This document shows positions 14,748 through 26,313 of a stretch of 64,000 nt of DNA, in pieces (positions within the stretch are counted from its first letter, which is position 1; the number at the start of each line of letters is the position of its first letter). Made by a program: the position numbers and the translations under genes. Where the stretch lies: the NCBI GenBank assembly GCA_012295275.1, contig CM022666.1:10073002-10137001 (forward strand), given 5' to 3'. The notes below the pieces were generated by a model. That model searched no databases. It saw nothing but the letters and a program-made list of their open reading frames with translations, and had not been told where the DNA came from. The stretch comes from Chrysomallon squamiferum. Taxonomy: Eukaryota; Mollusca; Gastropoda; Neomphalida; Peltospiridae.

Positions 14748-15034
14748 TAAGAACGTAATTAAGTACGTAAATAATGACCTAAGTAAGCAAGGATGCAAGT
14801 TACTAAGTTAGTGAGAATGCAAGTTAGTACGTTAACAATTATCTAAGTAAGAAATAAATTTAGTACTTACGTAAATAGTGAGCTAAATAAGGAAGGAAAC
14901 AAGTAACTAAGTAAGTGAGAATGCTAGTCATTACATTAACAATTATGTGAGTAAGAATGTGAGTAAGTGTTTAACTAGTGACCTAAGTTAGCGAGGAAGA
15001 GAATAAGTAAGTAAATAGTAACCTAAGTAAGTAC
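14731..15034 (+). repeat. Trimer B-C-D (types 1-2-3, 304 bp)
   Basis: B (14731-14830) has AACGTAATTAAGTACGTAAA and ends GAGAATGCAAGTTAGTAC. C (14831-14934) opens with GTTAAC instead of ATTAAC and carries TTAGTACTTACGTAAATAG and AAGGAAGGAAACAAGTAAC. D (14935-15034) has TTATGTGAGTAAGAATGTGA, GTGTTTAACTAGTGACC and TTAGCGAGGAAGAGAA. B, C and D correspond one-to-one with E, F and G that follow, with more divergence between the two trimers than between neighbouring 712-bp units. This implies the trimer duplicated before the 712-bp unit spread. All five CpGs of this segment are at fixed places. Confidence 0.85.
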
Positions 15035-15342
15035 ATTAACAATTATCTAACTAAGAAATAAATTAAGTAAGTAAGTAAATAATGACATAAGTAAGCAAGT
15101 ATGCAAGTTTCTAAGTAAGTGAGAATGCAAGTAAGTACATTAACAATTATCTAAGTAATAAATAAATTAAGTAATTAAGTAAATAGTGACCTAAGTAAGC
15201 AAGGAAGCAAGTAACTAAGTAAATCAGAATGGAAGTCAGTACATTTACAATTATGTGAGTAAGAATGTAAGTAACTACTTAACTAATGTCATAAGTTAGC
15301 AAGGGAGCCAGTAAGTTAGTAAATAGTAACCTAAGTAACTAC
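15035..15342 (+). repeat. Trimer E-F-G (types 1-2-3, 308 bp)
   Basis: E (15035-15138) has CTAACTAAGAAATAAATTAA and GCAAGTATGCAAGTTTCTAA. F (15139-15242) has TAATAAATAAATTAAGTAAT and AAATCAGAATGGAAGTCAG. G (15243-15342) opens with ATTTACAATTATGTGAG, then TAACTACTTAACTAATGTCA and TAGCAAGGGAGCCAGTAAG. This trimer contains no CpG in the reference unit. Its reverse-complement counterpart is the segment present twice in the 1,020-bp units of the other blocks, so it has been the expanding part of the family. Confidence 0.85.
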
Positions 15343-15829
15343 ATTAACAATGATCTAACTAAGAAACAAAGTAAGTAAGTACGTAAATAATGATCTAAGA
15401 TGGCAAGGAAGCGAGCAACTAAGAGAAAATGCAAATTTGTACATTAACAATTATCTAAGTAAGAACGTAATTAAGTACGTAAATAATGACCTAAGTAAGC
15501 AAGGATGCAAGTTACTAAGTTAGTGAGAATGCAAGTTAGTACGTTAACAATTATCTAAGTAAGAAATAAATTTAGTACTTACGTAAATAGTGAGCTAAAT
15601 AAGGAAGGAAACAAGTAACTAAGTAAGTGAGAATGCTAGTCATTACATTAACAATTATGTGAGTAAGAATGTGAGTAAGTGTTTAACTAGTGACCTAAGT
15701 TAGCGAGGAAGAGAATAAGTAAGTAAATAGTAACCTAAGTAAGTACATTAACAATTATCTAACTAAGAAATAAATTAAGTACGTAAGTAAATAATGACAT
15801 AAGTAAGCAAGCTAGGATGCAAGTTTCTA
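15272..15829 (+). repeat. Partial last unit of block 1, cut by the gap
   Basis: The unit runs through G, A, B, C, D and into E, then stops at 15829 where the N run begins. The last bases before the gap (GCAAGCTAGGATGCAAGTTTC) differ from the usual GCAAGTATGCAAG by an insertion, as often seen at contig ends. It breaks off inside monomer E. Confidence 0.85.
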
Positions 15830-16029
15830 NNNNNNNNNNNNNNNNNNNNNNNNNNNNNNNNNNNNNNNNNNNNNNNNNNNNNNNNNNNNNNNNNNNNNNN
15901 NNNNNNNNNNNNNNNNNNNNNNNNNNNNNNNNNNNNNNNNNNNNNNNNNNNNNNNNNNNNNNNNNNNNNNNNNNNNNNNNNNNNNNNNNNNNNNNNNNNN
16001 NNNNNNNNNNNNNNNNNNNNNNNNNNNNN
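15830..16029. other. Assembly gap, 200 N
   Basis: A run of exactly 200 N, the fixed length inserted by several Hi-C scaffolding tools, so the true distance is unknown. The satellite is in opposite orientation on the two sides: TAAG-type top strand on the left, CTTA-type on the right. Contig orientation inside a long satellite is hard to set from Hi-C contacts, so the flip may be real or a scaffolding error. Open frames reported through it are artefacts. Confidence 0.97.
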
Positions 16030-18943
16030 ACTATTTACTAACTTAGTCGCTTACTTGCTAACCTAGCACATTAATTAAGTAGTTACTTACATTCTTAGTC
16101 ACATAATTGTAAATGTACTGACTTGCATTCTCTCTTAGTTAGGTACTTGCTTCCTTGCTTACTTAGGTCATTATTTACGTAATTACTTAATTTATTTATT
16201 ACTTAGATAATTGTTAATGTACTTACTTCCATTCTCACTTCCTTAGAAACTTGCATCCTTGCTTACTTAGGTCATTATTTACTTACTTACTTAATTAATT
16301 TATTTGTTATTTAGATAATTGGTAATGTACTTACTTAGGTTACTATTTACTTACTTATTCTCTTCCTTGCTAACTTAGGTCATTAGCTAAGTACTTACTT
16401 ACATTCTTACTCACATAATTGTTAATGTACTGACTTGCATTCTCACTTTCTTAGTTACTTGTTTCCTTGCTTACTTAGGTCATTATTTAGGTAAGTACTA
16501 AATTTATTTCTTACTTAGATAATTGTTAACGTACTTACTTGCATTCTCACTAACTAAGTAAGCTGCATTCTTGCTTACTTTGGTCATTATTTACGTACTT
16601 ACTTACGTTGTTACTGAGATAATTGTTAATGTACAAATTTGCATTTTCACTTAGTTGCTCGCTTCCTTCCCAACTTAGATCATTATTTACGTACTTACTT
16701 ACTTTCTTTCTTAGTTAGATAATTGTTATTGTATTTACTTAGGTTACTATTTACTAACTTAGTCGCTTACTTGCTAACCTAGCACATTAATTAAGTAGTT
16801 ACTTACATTCTTAGTCACATAATTGTAAATGTACTGACTTGCATTCTCTCTTACTTAGGTACTTGCTTCCTTGCTTACTTAGGTCATTATTTACGTAATT
16901 ACTTAATTTATTTATTACTTAGATAATTGTTAATGTACTTACTTGCATTCTCACTTACTTAGAAACTTGCATCCTTGCTTACTTAGGTCATTATTTACTT
17001 ACTTACTTAATTTATTTCTTATTTAGATAATTGTTAATGTACTTACTTAGGTTACTATTTACTTACTTATTCTCTTCCTTGCTAACTTAGGTCATTAGCT
17101 AAATACTTACTTACATTCTTACTCACATAATTGTTAATGTACTGACTTGCATTCTCACTTTCTTAGTTACTTGTTTCCTTCCTTGCTTACTTAGGTCATT
17201 ATTTAGGTAAGTACTAAATTTATTTCTTTACTTAGATAATTGTTAACGTACTTACTTATTCTCACTAACTAACTAATTTGCATCCTTGCTTGCTTACTTT
17301 TCATTATTTTACTAGGTTACGTTGTTATTGAGATAATTGTTAATGTACAAATTTGCATTTTCACTTACTTATTCCTTACATTCAACTTAGGATTATTTTA
17401 CATTTTTTTATTTTTTCTTAGTTAGATAATTGTTATTGTATTTACTTAGGTTAATTTACTGACTTTGCATTCCTAACCTAGCACATTAATTTAGTTACAT
17501 ACATTCTTACTTAATTGTTAAATGCACTGACTTGCATTCTGACTTTTAGGTTATTTGCTTCCTTTTACTTAGGTCATTATTTATTTAATTATTTAATTTA
17601 TTTATTTACTTAGATAATTGTTAATGTAATTTTACTTGCATTCTCATTTCCTTACTTGAAACTTCCATCCTTGCTTCCTTGCTTACCAACTTAGGTCATT
17701 TTACTTTTATTTAATTTAATTTATTTGTTATTTAGATAATTGGTAATGTACTTACTTAGGTTAGGTTATTTATTTACTTACTTATTCTCTTCCTTGCTAA
17801 CTTAGGTCATTAGTTAAGTAATTACTTACTTACATTCTTATTCACATAATTGTTAATTGTTAATGTACTGACTTGCATTCTCACTTACTTAGTTACTTGT
17901 TTCCTTCCTTATTTAGCTCACTATTTACGTAAGTACTAAATTTATTTCTTACTTAGATAATTGTTAACGTACTTACTTGCATTCTCACTAACTTAGTAAC
18001 TTGCATCCTTGCTTACTTAGGTCATTATTTACGTACTTAATTACGTTCTTACTTAGATAATTGTTAATGTACAAATTTGCATTTTCTCTTAGTTGCTCGC
18101 TTCCTTCCCAACTTAGATCATTATTTACGTACTTACTTACTTTCTTTCTTAGTTAGATAATTGTTATTGTATTTACTTAGGTTACTATTTACTAACTTAG
18201 TCGCTTACTTGCTAACCTAGCACATTAATTAAGTAGTTACTTACATTCTTAGTCACATAATTGTAAATGTACTGACTTGCATTCTCTCTTAGTTAGGTAC
18301 TTGCTTCCTTGCTTACTTAGGTCATTATTTACGTAATTACTTAATTTATTTATTACTTAGATAATTGTTAATGTACTTACTTGCATTCTCACTTACTTAG
18401 AAACTTGCATCCTTGCTTACTTAGGTCATTATTTTATTATTTATTTTACTTACTTAATTTATTTGTTATTTAGATAATTGGAAATGTACTTACTTAGGTT
18501 ACTATTTACTTACTTATTCTCTTCCTTGCTAACTTAGGTCATTAGCTAAGTACTTACTTACATTCTTACTCACATAATTGTTAATGTACTGACTTGCATT
18601 CTCACTTTCTTAGTTACTTGTTTCCTTGCTTACTTAGGTCATTATTTAGGTAAGTACTAAATTTATTTCTTACTTAGATAATTGTTAACGTACTTACTTG
18701 CATTCTCACACTGACTTACTAACTTGCATCCTTGCTTTACTACTTAGGTCATTATTTACGTACTTTAATTACGTTGTTATTTATTGAGATAATTGTTAAT
18801 GTACAAATTTGCATTTTACCTTAGTTCCCTGCTTTCCTTCCCAACTTAGATCATTATTTACGTACTTACTTACTTTCTTTCTTAGTTAGATAATTGTTAA
18901 TGTATTTACTTAGGTTACTATTTACTAACTTACTCGCTTACTT
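16030..18943 (-). repeat. First four units of block 2, early variant
   Basis: These units carry variants not seen further right: GCTAACCTAGCACATTAATT in G at about 16057, 16773 and 18211 (slightly degraded at about 17472), and AATTGTTATTGTATTTAC for the A core. The B body reads TTAGTTGCTCGCTTCC as in block 1, rather than TTAGTTCCTCGCTTCC as in later units. This end of block 2 is thus intermediate between block 1 and the bulk of blocks 2-3. The third unit (about 17,240-17,760) has many small indels and loses the usual CG-containing stretch of monomer A. Confidence 0.75.
17889..18110 (-). repeat. Block 1-type monomer C-B segment inside block 2
   Basis: The C body reads TTTCCTTCCTTATTTAGCTC then ACTATTTACGTAAGTACT, the exact reverse complement of block 1 monomer C. 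Other units here have TTTCCTTGCTTACTTAGGTC and ATTTAGGTAAGTACT. The following B and A bodies (CACTAACTTAGTAACTTGC, TTTTCTCTTAGTTGCTCGC) also follow block 1. A patch of one variant inside another points to gene conversion or shared ancestry. Confidence 0.75.
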
Positions 18944-19639
18944 GCTAACCTAGGACATTAGTTAAGTACTTACTTACATTCTTACTCACATAATTGTAAA
19001 TGTACTGACTTGCATTCTCTCTTACTTAGGTACTTTTCCTTCCTCCTTACTTTTAGGCCTTTTTTACTTAGGTCATTATTTTTAATAATTTTAATTTACG
19101 TAATTACTTAATTTATTTATTACTTAGATAATTGTTAATGTACTTACTTCCATTCTCACTTCCTTAGAAAGTTGCATCCTTGCTTACTTAGGTCATTATT
19201 TACTTACTTACTTAATTTATTTGTTATTTAGATAATTGGTAATGTACTTACTTAGGTTACTATTTACTTACTTATTCTCTTCCTTGCTAACTTAGGTCAT
19301 TAGCTAAGTACGTACTTACTTACATTCTTACTCACATAATTGTTAATGTACTGACTTGCATTCTCACTTTCTTAGTTACTTGTTTCCTTGCTTACTTAGG
19401 TCATTATTTAGGTAAGTACTAAATTTATTTCTTACTTAGATAATTGTTAACGTACTTACTTGCATTCTCACTGACTTACTAACTTGCATCCTTGCTTACT
19501 TAGGTCATTATTTACGTACTTAATTACGTTCTTACTTAGATAATTGTTAATGTACAAATTTGCATTTTACCTTAGTTCCTCGCTTCCTTACCAACTTAGA
19601 TCATTATTTATTTACTTACTTACTTACTTTCTTTCTTAG

Positions 19640-20470
19640 TTAGATAATTGTTAATGTATTTACTTAGGGTTATTTATTTACTTACTTACTCTGCTTACTT
19701 GCTAACCTAGGACACATTACTTTACTTACATTACATTCACACATTACTTACATCACATAATTGTCTTTGCTTACTTGACTTGCATTTCTGTTCTTACTTA
19801 CTTTTATTTTTATTTCCTTCCTTGGTTTACTTAGGTCATTATTTACGTAATTACTTTAATTTATTTATTACTTAGATAATTGTTAATGTACTTACTTGCA
19901 TTCTCACTTACTTAGAAACTTGCATCATTGCTTACTTAGGTCATTATTTACTTACTTTACTTATTTTTATTTGTTATTTAGATAATTGGTAAATGTACTT
20001 TACTTAGGTTACAATTATTTACTTACTTATTCTCTTCCTTGCTAACTTAGGTCATTAGTTAAGTACTTACTTACATTTTCTTACTCACATAATTGTTAAT
20101 GTACTGACTTATTTCACACTTACTTAGTTACTTGTTTTCCTTGCTTTACTTAGGTCATTATTTAGGTAAGTACTAAATTTATTTCTTACTTAGATAATTG
20201 TTAACGTACTTATTTTTGCATTTCTCACTGACTTACTAACTTGCATCCTTGCTTTACTTAGGTATTATTTATTTACTTAATTACGTGTTCTTACTTAGAT
20301 AATTGTTAATGTACAAATTTGCATTTTACCTTAGTTCCTCGCTTCCTACCCAACTTAGATCATTATTTATTTAATTTACTTACTTTACTTTCTTTCTTAG
20401 TTAGATAATTGTTAATGTTATGTAATTTATTTTAGGTTACTATTTACTAACTTACTTACTTACTTATTTG
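19640..20470 (-). repeat. Moderately irregular units of block 2
   Basis: The monomer order can still be followed, but single-base T insertions (TTTACTT for TTACTT) and short duplications are frequent. The G-F junction at about 19,700-19,830 is scrambled (ACACATTACTT, ACATCACATAATTGTCTTTG). Unit lengths rise to 757-769 bp. There is no foreign sequence. Confidence 0.65.
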
Positions 20471-21419
20471 CTAACCTAGGACATTAGTTAACTTACTTAC
20501 TTACATTCTTACTCACATAATTGTAAATGTACTGACTTGCATTCTCTCTTACTTAGGTACTTGCTTCCTTGGTTACTTAGGTCATTATTTACGTAATTAC
20601 TTAATTTATTTATTACTTAGATAATTGTTAATGTACTTACTTGCATTCTCACTTACTTTGAAACTTGCATCCTTGCTTAGTTAGGTCATTATTTACTTAC
20701 TTACTTAATTTATTTGTTATTTAGATAATTGGTAATGTACTTACTTAGGTTTAGGTTACTATTTATTTACTTTACTTATTCTCTTCCTTGCTAACTTAGG
20801 TCATTAGTTAAGTACTTACTTTACTTACATTCATTTACTCACATAATTGTTAATGTACTGACTTGCATTCTCATTCTGACTTTACTTAGTTACTTGTTTC
20901 CTTGCTTACTTAGGTCATTATTTAGGTAAGTACTAAATTTATTTCTTACTTAGATAATTGTTAACGTACTTACTTGCATTCTCACAGACTTACTAACTTG
21001 CATCCTTGCTTACTTAGGTCATTATTTACGTACTTAATTACGTTCTTACTTAGATAATTGTTAATGTACAAATTTGCATTTTACCTTAGTTTTAGTTTAG
21101 TTCCTCGCTTCCCTACCAACTTAGATCATTATTTTTTACTTACTTACTTTCTTTCTTAGTTAGATAATTGTTAATGTACTTACTTAGGTTACTATTTACT
21201 AACTTACTCGCTTACTTGCTAACCTAGGACATTAGTTAAATACTTACTTACATTCTTACTCACATAATTGTAAATGTACTGACTTGCATTCTCTCTTACT
21301 TAGGTACTTGCTTCCTTGGTTACTTAGGTCATTATTTACGTAATTACTTAATTTATTTATTACTTAGATAATTGTTAATGTACTTACTTGCATTCTCACT
21401 TACTTAGAAACTTGCATCA

Positions 21420-21740
21420 TTGAAACTTAGGTCATTATTTCATTATTTTTTTTTTACTTTAATTATTTTATTTAGATTTAGATAATTGGTAATGTACTTA
21501 TTTAGGTTTAGGTTATTTTTATTTACTTACTTTCTCTTCTTCCTAACTTAGGTCATTATTAGTTACTTACTTACATATATATTTTTACTGACTTTTAATT
21601 TACTCACATAATTTAAAGGTAATTTACTTACTTGCATAATTTACTTACTTACTTATTTTTTACTTATTTATTTTATTTATTTTTACTTACTTTTACTTTA
21701 GGTTATTTATTTAATTATTTAATTTATTTATTACTTAGAT
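21420..21740 (-). repeat. Decayed patch in block 2
   Basis: Between a regular E body and the next recognisable F core the sequence drifts into T-rich TTTACTTAC-like simple repeat, with shortened or lost core boxes (ATAATTTAAAGGTAATTTAC). The AAAGGTA motif shows that a G' monomer lies inside, so this is a damaged 10-monomer unit. That explains the 1,083-bp register spacing from 21218 to 22301. Confidence 0.6.
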
Positions 21741-22300
21741 AATTGTTAATGTACTTTACTTGCATTTCACTTACTTGAAACTTGCATCCTTGCTTACTTT
21801 AGTTCATTATTTTTTTACTTACTTAATTTATTTGTTATTTAGATAATTGGTAATGTACTTACTTAGGTTACTATTTACTTACTTATTCTCTTCCTTGCTA
21901 ACTTAGGTCATTAGTTAAGTACTTACTTACATTGTTACTCACATAATTGTTAATGTACTGACTTCTATTCTCACTTACTTAGTTACTTGTTTCCTTGCTT
22001 ACTTAGGTCATTATTTAGGTAAGTACTAAATTTATTTCTTACTTAGATAATTGTTAACGTACTTACTTGCATTCTCGCTGACTTACTAACTTGCATCCTT
22101 GCTTACTTAGGTGATTATTTACGTACTTAATTACGTTCTTACTTACATAATTGTTAATGTACAAATTTGCATTTTACCTTAGTTCCTCGCTTCCTTACCA
22201 ACTTAGATCATTATTTACGTACTTACTTACTTTCTTTCTTAGTTAGATAATTGTTAATGTACTTACTTAGGTTACTATTTACTAACTTACTCGCTTACTT

Positions 22301-23012
22301 GCTAACCTAGGACATTAGTTAAATACTTACTTACATTCTTACTCACATAATTGTAAATGTACTGACTTGCATTCTCTCTTACTTAGGTACTTGCTTCCTT
22401 GGTTACTTAGGTCATTATTTACGTAATTACTTAATTTATTTATTACTTAGATAATTGTTAATGTACTTACTTGCATTCTCACTTACTTAGAAACTTGCAT
22501 CATGGCTTCCTTAGGTCATTATTTACTTACTTACTTAATTTATTTGTTATTTAGATAATTGGTAATGTACTTACTTAGGTTACTATTTACTTACTTATTC
22601 TCTTCCTTGCTAACTTAGGTCATTAGTTAAGTACTTACTTACATTCTTACTCACATAATTGTTAATGTACTGACTTGCATTCTGACTTACTTAGTTACTT
22701 GTTTCCTTGCTTACTTAGGTCATTATTTAGGTAAGTACTAAATTTATTTCTTACTTAGATAATTGTTAACGTAATTACTTGCATTCTCACAGACTTACTA
22801 ACTTGCATCCTTGCTTACTTAGGTCATTATTTACGTACTTAATTACGTTCTTACTTACATAATTGTTAATGTACAAATTTGCATTTTACCTTAGTTCCTC
22901 GCTTCCTTACCAACTTAGATCATTATTTACGTACTTACTTACTTTCTTTCTTAGTTAGATAATTGTTAATGTACTTACTTAGGTTACTATTTACTAACTT
23001 ACTCGCTTACTT
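22301..23012 (-). repeat. Clean 712-bp seven-monomer unit of block 2
   Basis: The distance from one GCTAACCTAGGACATTAG to the next is exactly 712 bp, the same as the block 1 reference, so the lattice is preserved in the reverse-oriented variant. Order is G (TTGTAAATGTAC), F (TTGTTAATG), E (TTGGTAATG), D (TTGTTAATG), C (TTGTTAACG), B (TTGTTAATGTACAAATTTGC) and A. A second 712-bp interval runs from 24834 to 25546. Confidence 0.85.
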
Positions 23013-26000
23013 GCTAACCTAGGACATTAGATAAATACTTACTTACATTCTTACTCACATAATTGTAAATGTACTGACTTGCATTCTCTCTTACTTAGGT
23101 ACTTGCTTCCTTGGTTACTTAGGTCATTATTTACGTAATTATTAAATTTATTTTTTAGATAATTGTAATTACTTTAATTTATTTATTACTTAGATAATTG
23201 TTAATACTTACTTACTTGCATTTAATGTACTTTGCATTCTCACTTACTTAGAAACTTGCATCATTGCTTACTTAGGTCATTATTTACTTACTTACTTAAT
23301 TTATTTGTTATTTAGATAATTGGTAATGTACTTACTTAGGTTACAATTTACTTACTTATTCTCTTCCTTGCTAACTTAGGTCATTAGTTAAGTACTTAGA
23401 TACATTCTTACTCACATAATTGTAAAGGTACTGACTTGCATTCTGACTTACTTAGTTACTTGCTTCCTTGCTTACTTAGGTCATTATTTACGTAATTACT
23501 TAATTTATTTATTACTTAGATAATTGTTAATGTACTTACTTGCATTCTCACTTACTTTGAAACTTGCATCATTGCTTAGTTAGGTCATTATTTACTTACT
23601 TACTTAATTTATTTGTTATTTAGATAATTGGTAATGTACTTACTTAGGTTACTATTTACTTTTATCTTACTTATTCTCTTCCTTGCTAACTTAGGTCATT
23701 AGTTAAGTACTTACTTACATTATTACTCACATAATTGTTAATGTACTGACTTCTATTCTCACTTACTTAGTTACTTGTTTCCTTGCTTACTTAGGTCATT
23801 ATTTAGGTAAGTACTAAATTTATTTCTTACTTAGATAATTGTTAACGTACTTACTTGCATTCTCGCTGACTTACTAACTTGCATCCTTGCTTACTTAGGT
23901 GATTATTTACGTACTTAATTACGTTCTTACTTACATAATTGTTAATGTACAAATTTGCATTTTACCTTAGTTCCTCGCTTCCTTACCAACTTAGATCATT
24001 ATTTACGTACTTACTTACTTTCTTTCTTAGTTAGATAATTGTTAATGTACTTACTTAGGTTACTATTTATTTAATTTACTAACTTACTCGCTTACTTGCT
24101 AACCTAGGACATTAGTTAAATACTTACTTACATTCTTACTCACATAATTGTAAATGTACTGACTTGCATTCTCTCTTACTTAGGTACTTGCTTCCTTGGT
24201 TACTTAGGTCATTATTTACGTAATTACTTAATTTATTTATTACTTAGATAATTGTTAATGTACTTACTTGCATTCTCACTTAGTTTGAAACTTGCATCCT
24301 TGCTTAGTTAGGTCATTATTTACTTACTTACTTAATTTATTTGTTATTTAGATAATTGGTAATGTACTTACTTAGGTTACTATTTACTTACTTATTCTCT
24401 TCCTTGCTAACTTAGGTCATTAGTTAAGTACTTACTTACTTACATTATTACTCACATAATTGTTAATGTACTGACTTGCTCTATTCTGACTTACTTACTT
24501 AGTTACTTGATTCCTTGTTTACTTAGGTCATTATTTAGGTAAGTACTAAATTTATTTCTTACTTAGATAATTGTTAACGTAATTACTTGCATTCTCACAG
24601 ACTTACTAACTTGCATCCTTGCTTACTTAGGTCATTATTTACGTACTTAATTACGTTCTTACTTACATAATTGTTAATGTACAAATTTTTGCATTTTACC
24701 TTAGTTCCTCTGCTTCCTTACCAACTTAGATCATTATTTATTTACGTACTTACTTACTTTTTTTTTTTCTTAGTTAGATAATTGTTAATGTATTTTATTT
24801 TAGGTTACTATTTACTAACTTACTCGCTTACTTGCTAACCTAGGACATTAGTTAAATACTTACTTACATTCTTACTCACATAATTGTAAATGTACTGACT
24901 TGCATTCTCTCTTACTTAGGTACTTGCTTCCTTGGTTACTTAGGTCATTATTTACGTAATTACTTAATTTATTTATTACTTAGATAATTGTTAATGTACT
25001 TACTTGCATTCTCACTTAGTTTGAAACTTGCATCCTTGCTTAGTTAGGTCATTATTTACTTACTTACTTAATTTATTTGTTATTTAGATAATTGGTAATG
25101 TACTTACTTAGGTTACTATTTACTTACTTATTCTCTTCCTTGCTAACTTAGGTCATTAGTTAAGTACTTACTTACATTCTTACTCACATAACTGTTAATT
25201 TACTGACTTGCATTCTGACTTACTTAGTTACTTGATTCCTTGCTTACTTAGGTCATTATTTAGGTAAGTACTAAATTTATTTCTTACTTAGATAATTGTT
25301 AACGTAATTACTTGCATTCTCACAGACTTACTAACTTGCATCCTTGCTTACTTAGGTCATTACTTACGTACTTAATTACGTTCTTACTTACATTATTGTT
25401 AATGTACAAATTTGCATTTTACCTTAGTTCCTCGCTTCCTTACCACCTTAGATCATTATTTACGTACTTACTTACTTTCTTTCTTAGTTAGATAATTGTT
25501 AATGTACTTACTTAGGTTACTATTTACTAACTTACTCGCTTACTTGCTAACCTAGGACATTAGTTAAATACTTACTTACATTCTTACTCACATAATTGTA
25601 AATGTACTGACTTGCATTCTCTCTTACTTAGGTACTTGCTTCCTTGGTTACTTAGGTCATTATTTACGTAATTACTTAATTTATTTATTACTTAGATAAT
25701 TGTTAATGTACTTACTTGCATTCTCACTTACTTTGAAACTTGCATCCTTGCTTAGTTAGGTCATTATTTACTTTTACTTACTTAATTTTTATTTGTTATT
25801 TAGATAATTGTGGTAATGTGTACTTACTTAGGTTACTATTTACTTACTTATTCTCTTCCTTGCTAACTTAGGTCATTAGTTAAGTACTTACTTACATTCT
25901 TACTCACATAACTGTTAATGTACTGACTTGCATTCTGACTTACTTAGTTACTTGATTCCTTGCTTACTTAGGTCATTATTTAGGTAAGTACTAAATTTAT

Positions 26001-26313
26001 TTCTTACTTAGATAATTGTTAACGTAATTACTTGCATTCTCACAGACTTACTAACTTGCATCCTTGCTTACTTAGGTCATTATTTACGTACTTAATTACG
26101 TTCTTACTTACATAATTGTTAATGTACAAATTTGCATTTTACCTTAGTTCCTCGCTTCCTTACCAACTTAGATCATTATTTACGTACTTACTTACTTTCT
26201 TTCTTAGTTAGATAATTGTTAATGTACTTACTTAGGTTACTATTTACTAACTTACTCGCTTACTTGCTAACCTAGGACATTAGATAAATACTTACTTACA
26301 TTCTTACTCACAT

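Larger units (their letters stand above)
14631..15342 (+). repeat. Reference 712-bp unit in core-box register (monomers A-G)
   Basis: I use this as the indel-free model of the block 1 unit. Counting from each core box, monomers begin at 14631 (A), 14731 (B), 14831 (C), 14935 (D), 15035 (E), 15139 (F) and 15243 (G), and the next A begins at 15343. Lengths are 100, 100, 104, 100, 104, 104 and 100 bp, total 712. Every length is a multiple of four, matching the underlying tetranucleotide. By eye, B pairs with E, C with F and D with G, and A also resembles B and E. The internal order is therefore type 1, then 1-2-3, then 1-2-3. The unit start is arbitrary, as in any tandem repeat. Confidence 0.93.
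1..15829 (+). repeat. Satellite array, block 1: 712-bp seven-monomer higher-order repeat
   Basis: This is an uninterrupted tandem array of one higher-order unit. Using the motif TAACTACTTAACTAATGTCA as register, units start at 1, 731, 1450, 2169, 2956, 3695, 4420, 5144, 5856, 6577, 7304, 8042, 8756, 9482, 10194, 10903, 11635, 12364, 13129, 13841, 14560 and 15272. That gives 21 complete units and one cut by the gap. Lengths run from 709 to 787 bp; 712 is the commonest and is the indel-free length. The top strand is purine-rich and built from degenerate TAAG/GTAA. TAA, TAG and TGA are dense in all three top-strand frames and the bottom strand is also closed, so the array does not code. Neighbouring units are nearly identical outside a few indel patches, as expected of a recently homogenised satellite. 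The window starts inside the array, so its left edge is not seen. Confidence 0.97.

Noticed and set aside
1-15829. Regular repeats of about 100 bp as a CRISPR array
   Set aside because: The segments between core boxes are themselves repeats of the same family, not unique spacers, the period is too long, and there are no cas genes.
15817-16041. Open frame of 74 codons crossing the first gap
   Set aside because: Nearly all its codons are N; it exists only because N cannot form a stop. The real flanking sequence gives only a few residues of satellite.
15700-16200. Large hairpin or palindrome at the orientation flip
   Set aside because: The two arms carry different variants and a gap of unknown size lies between them, so a continuous inverted repeat cannot be claimed.
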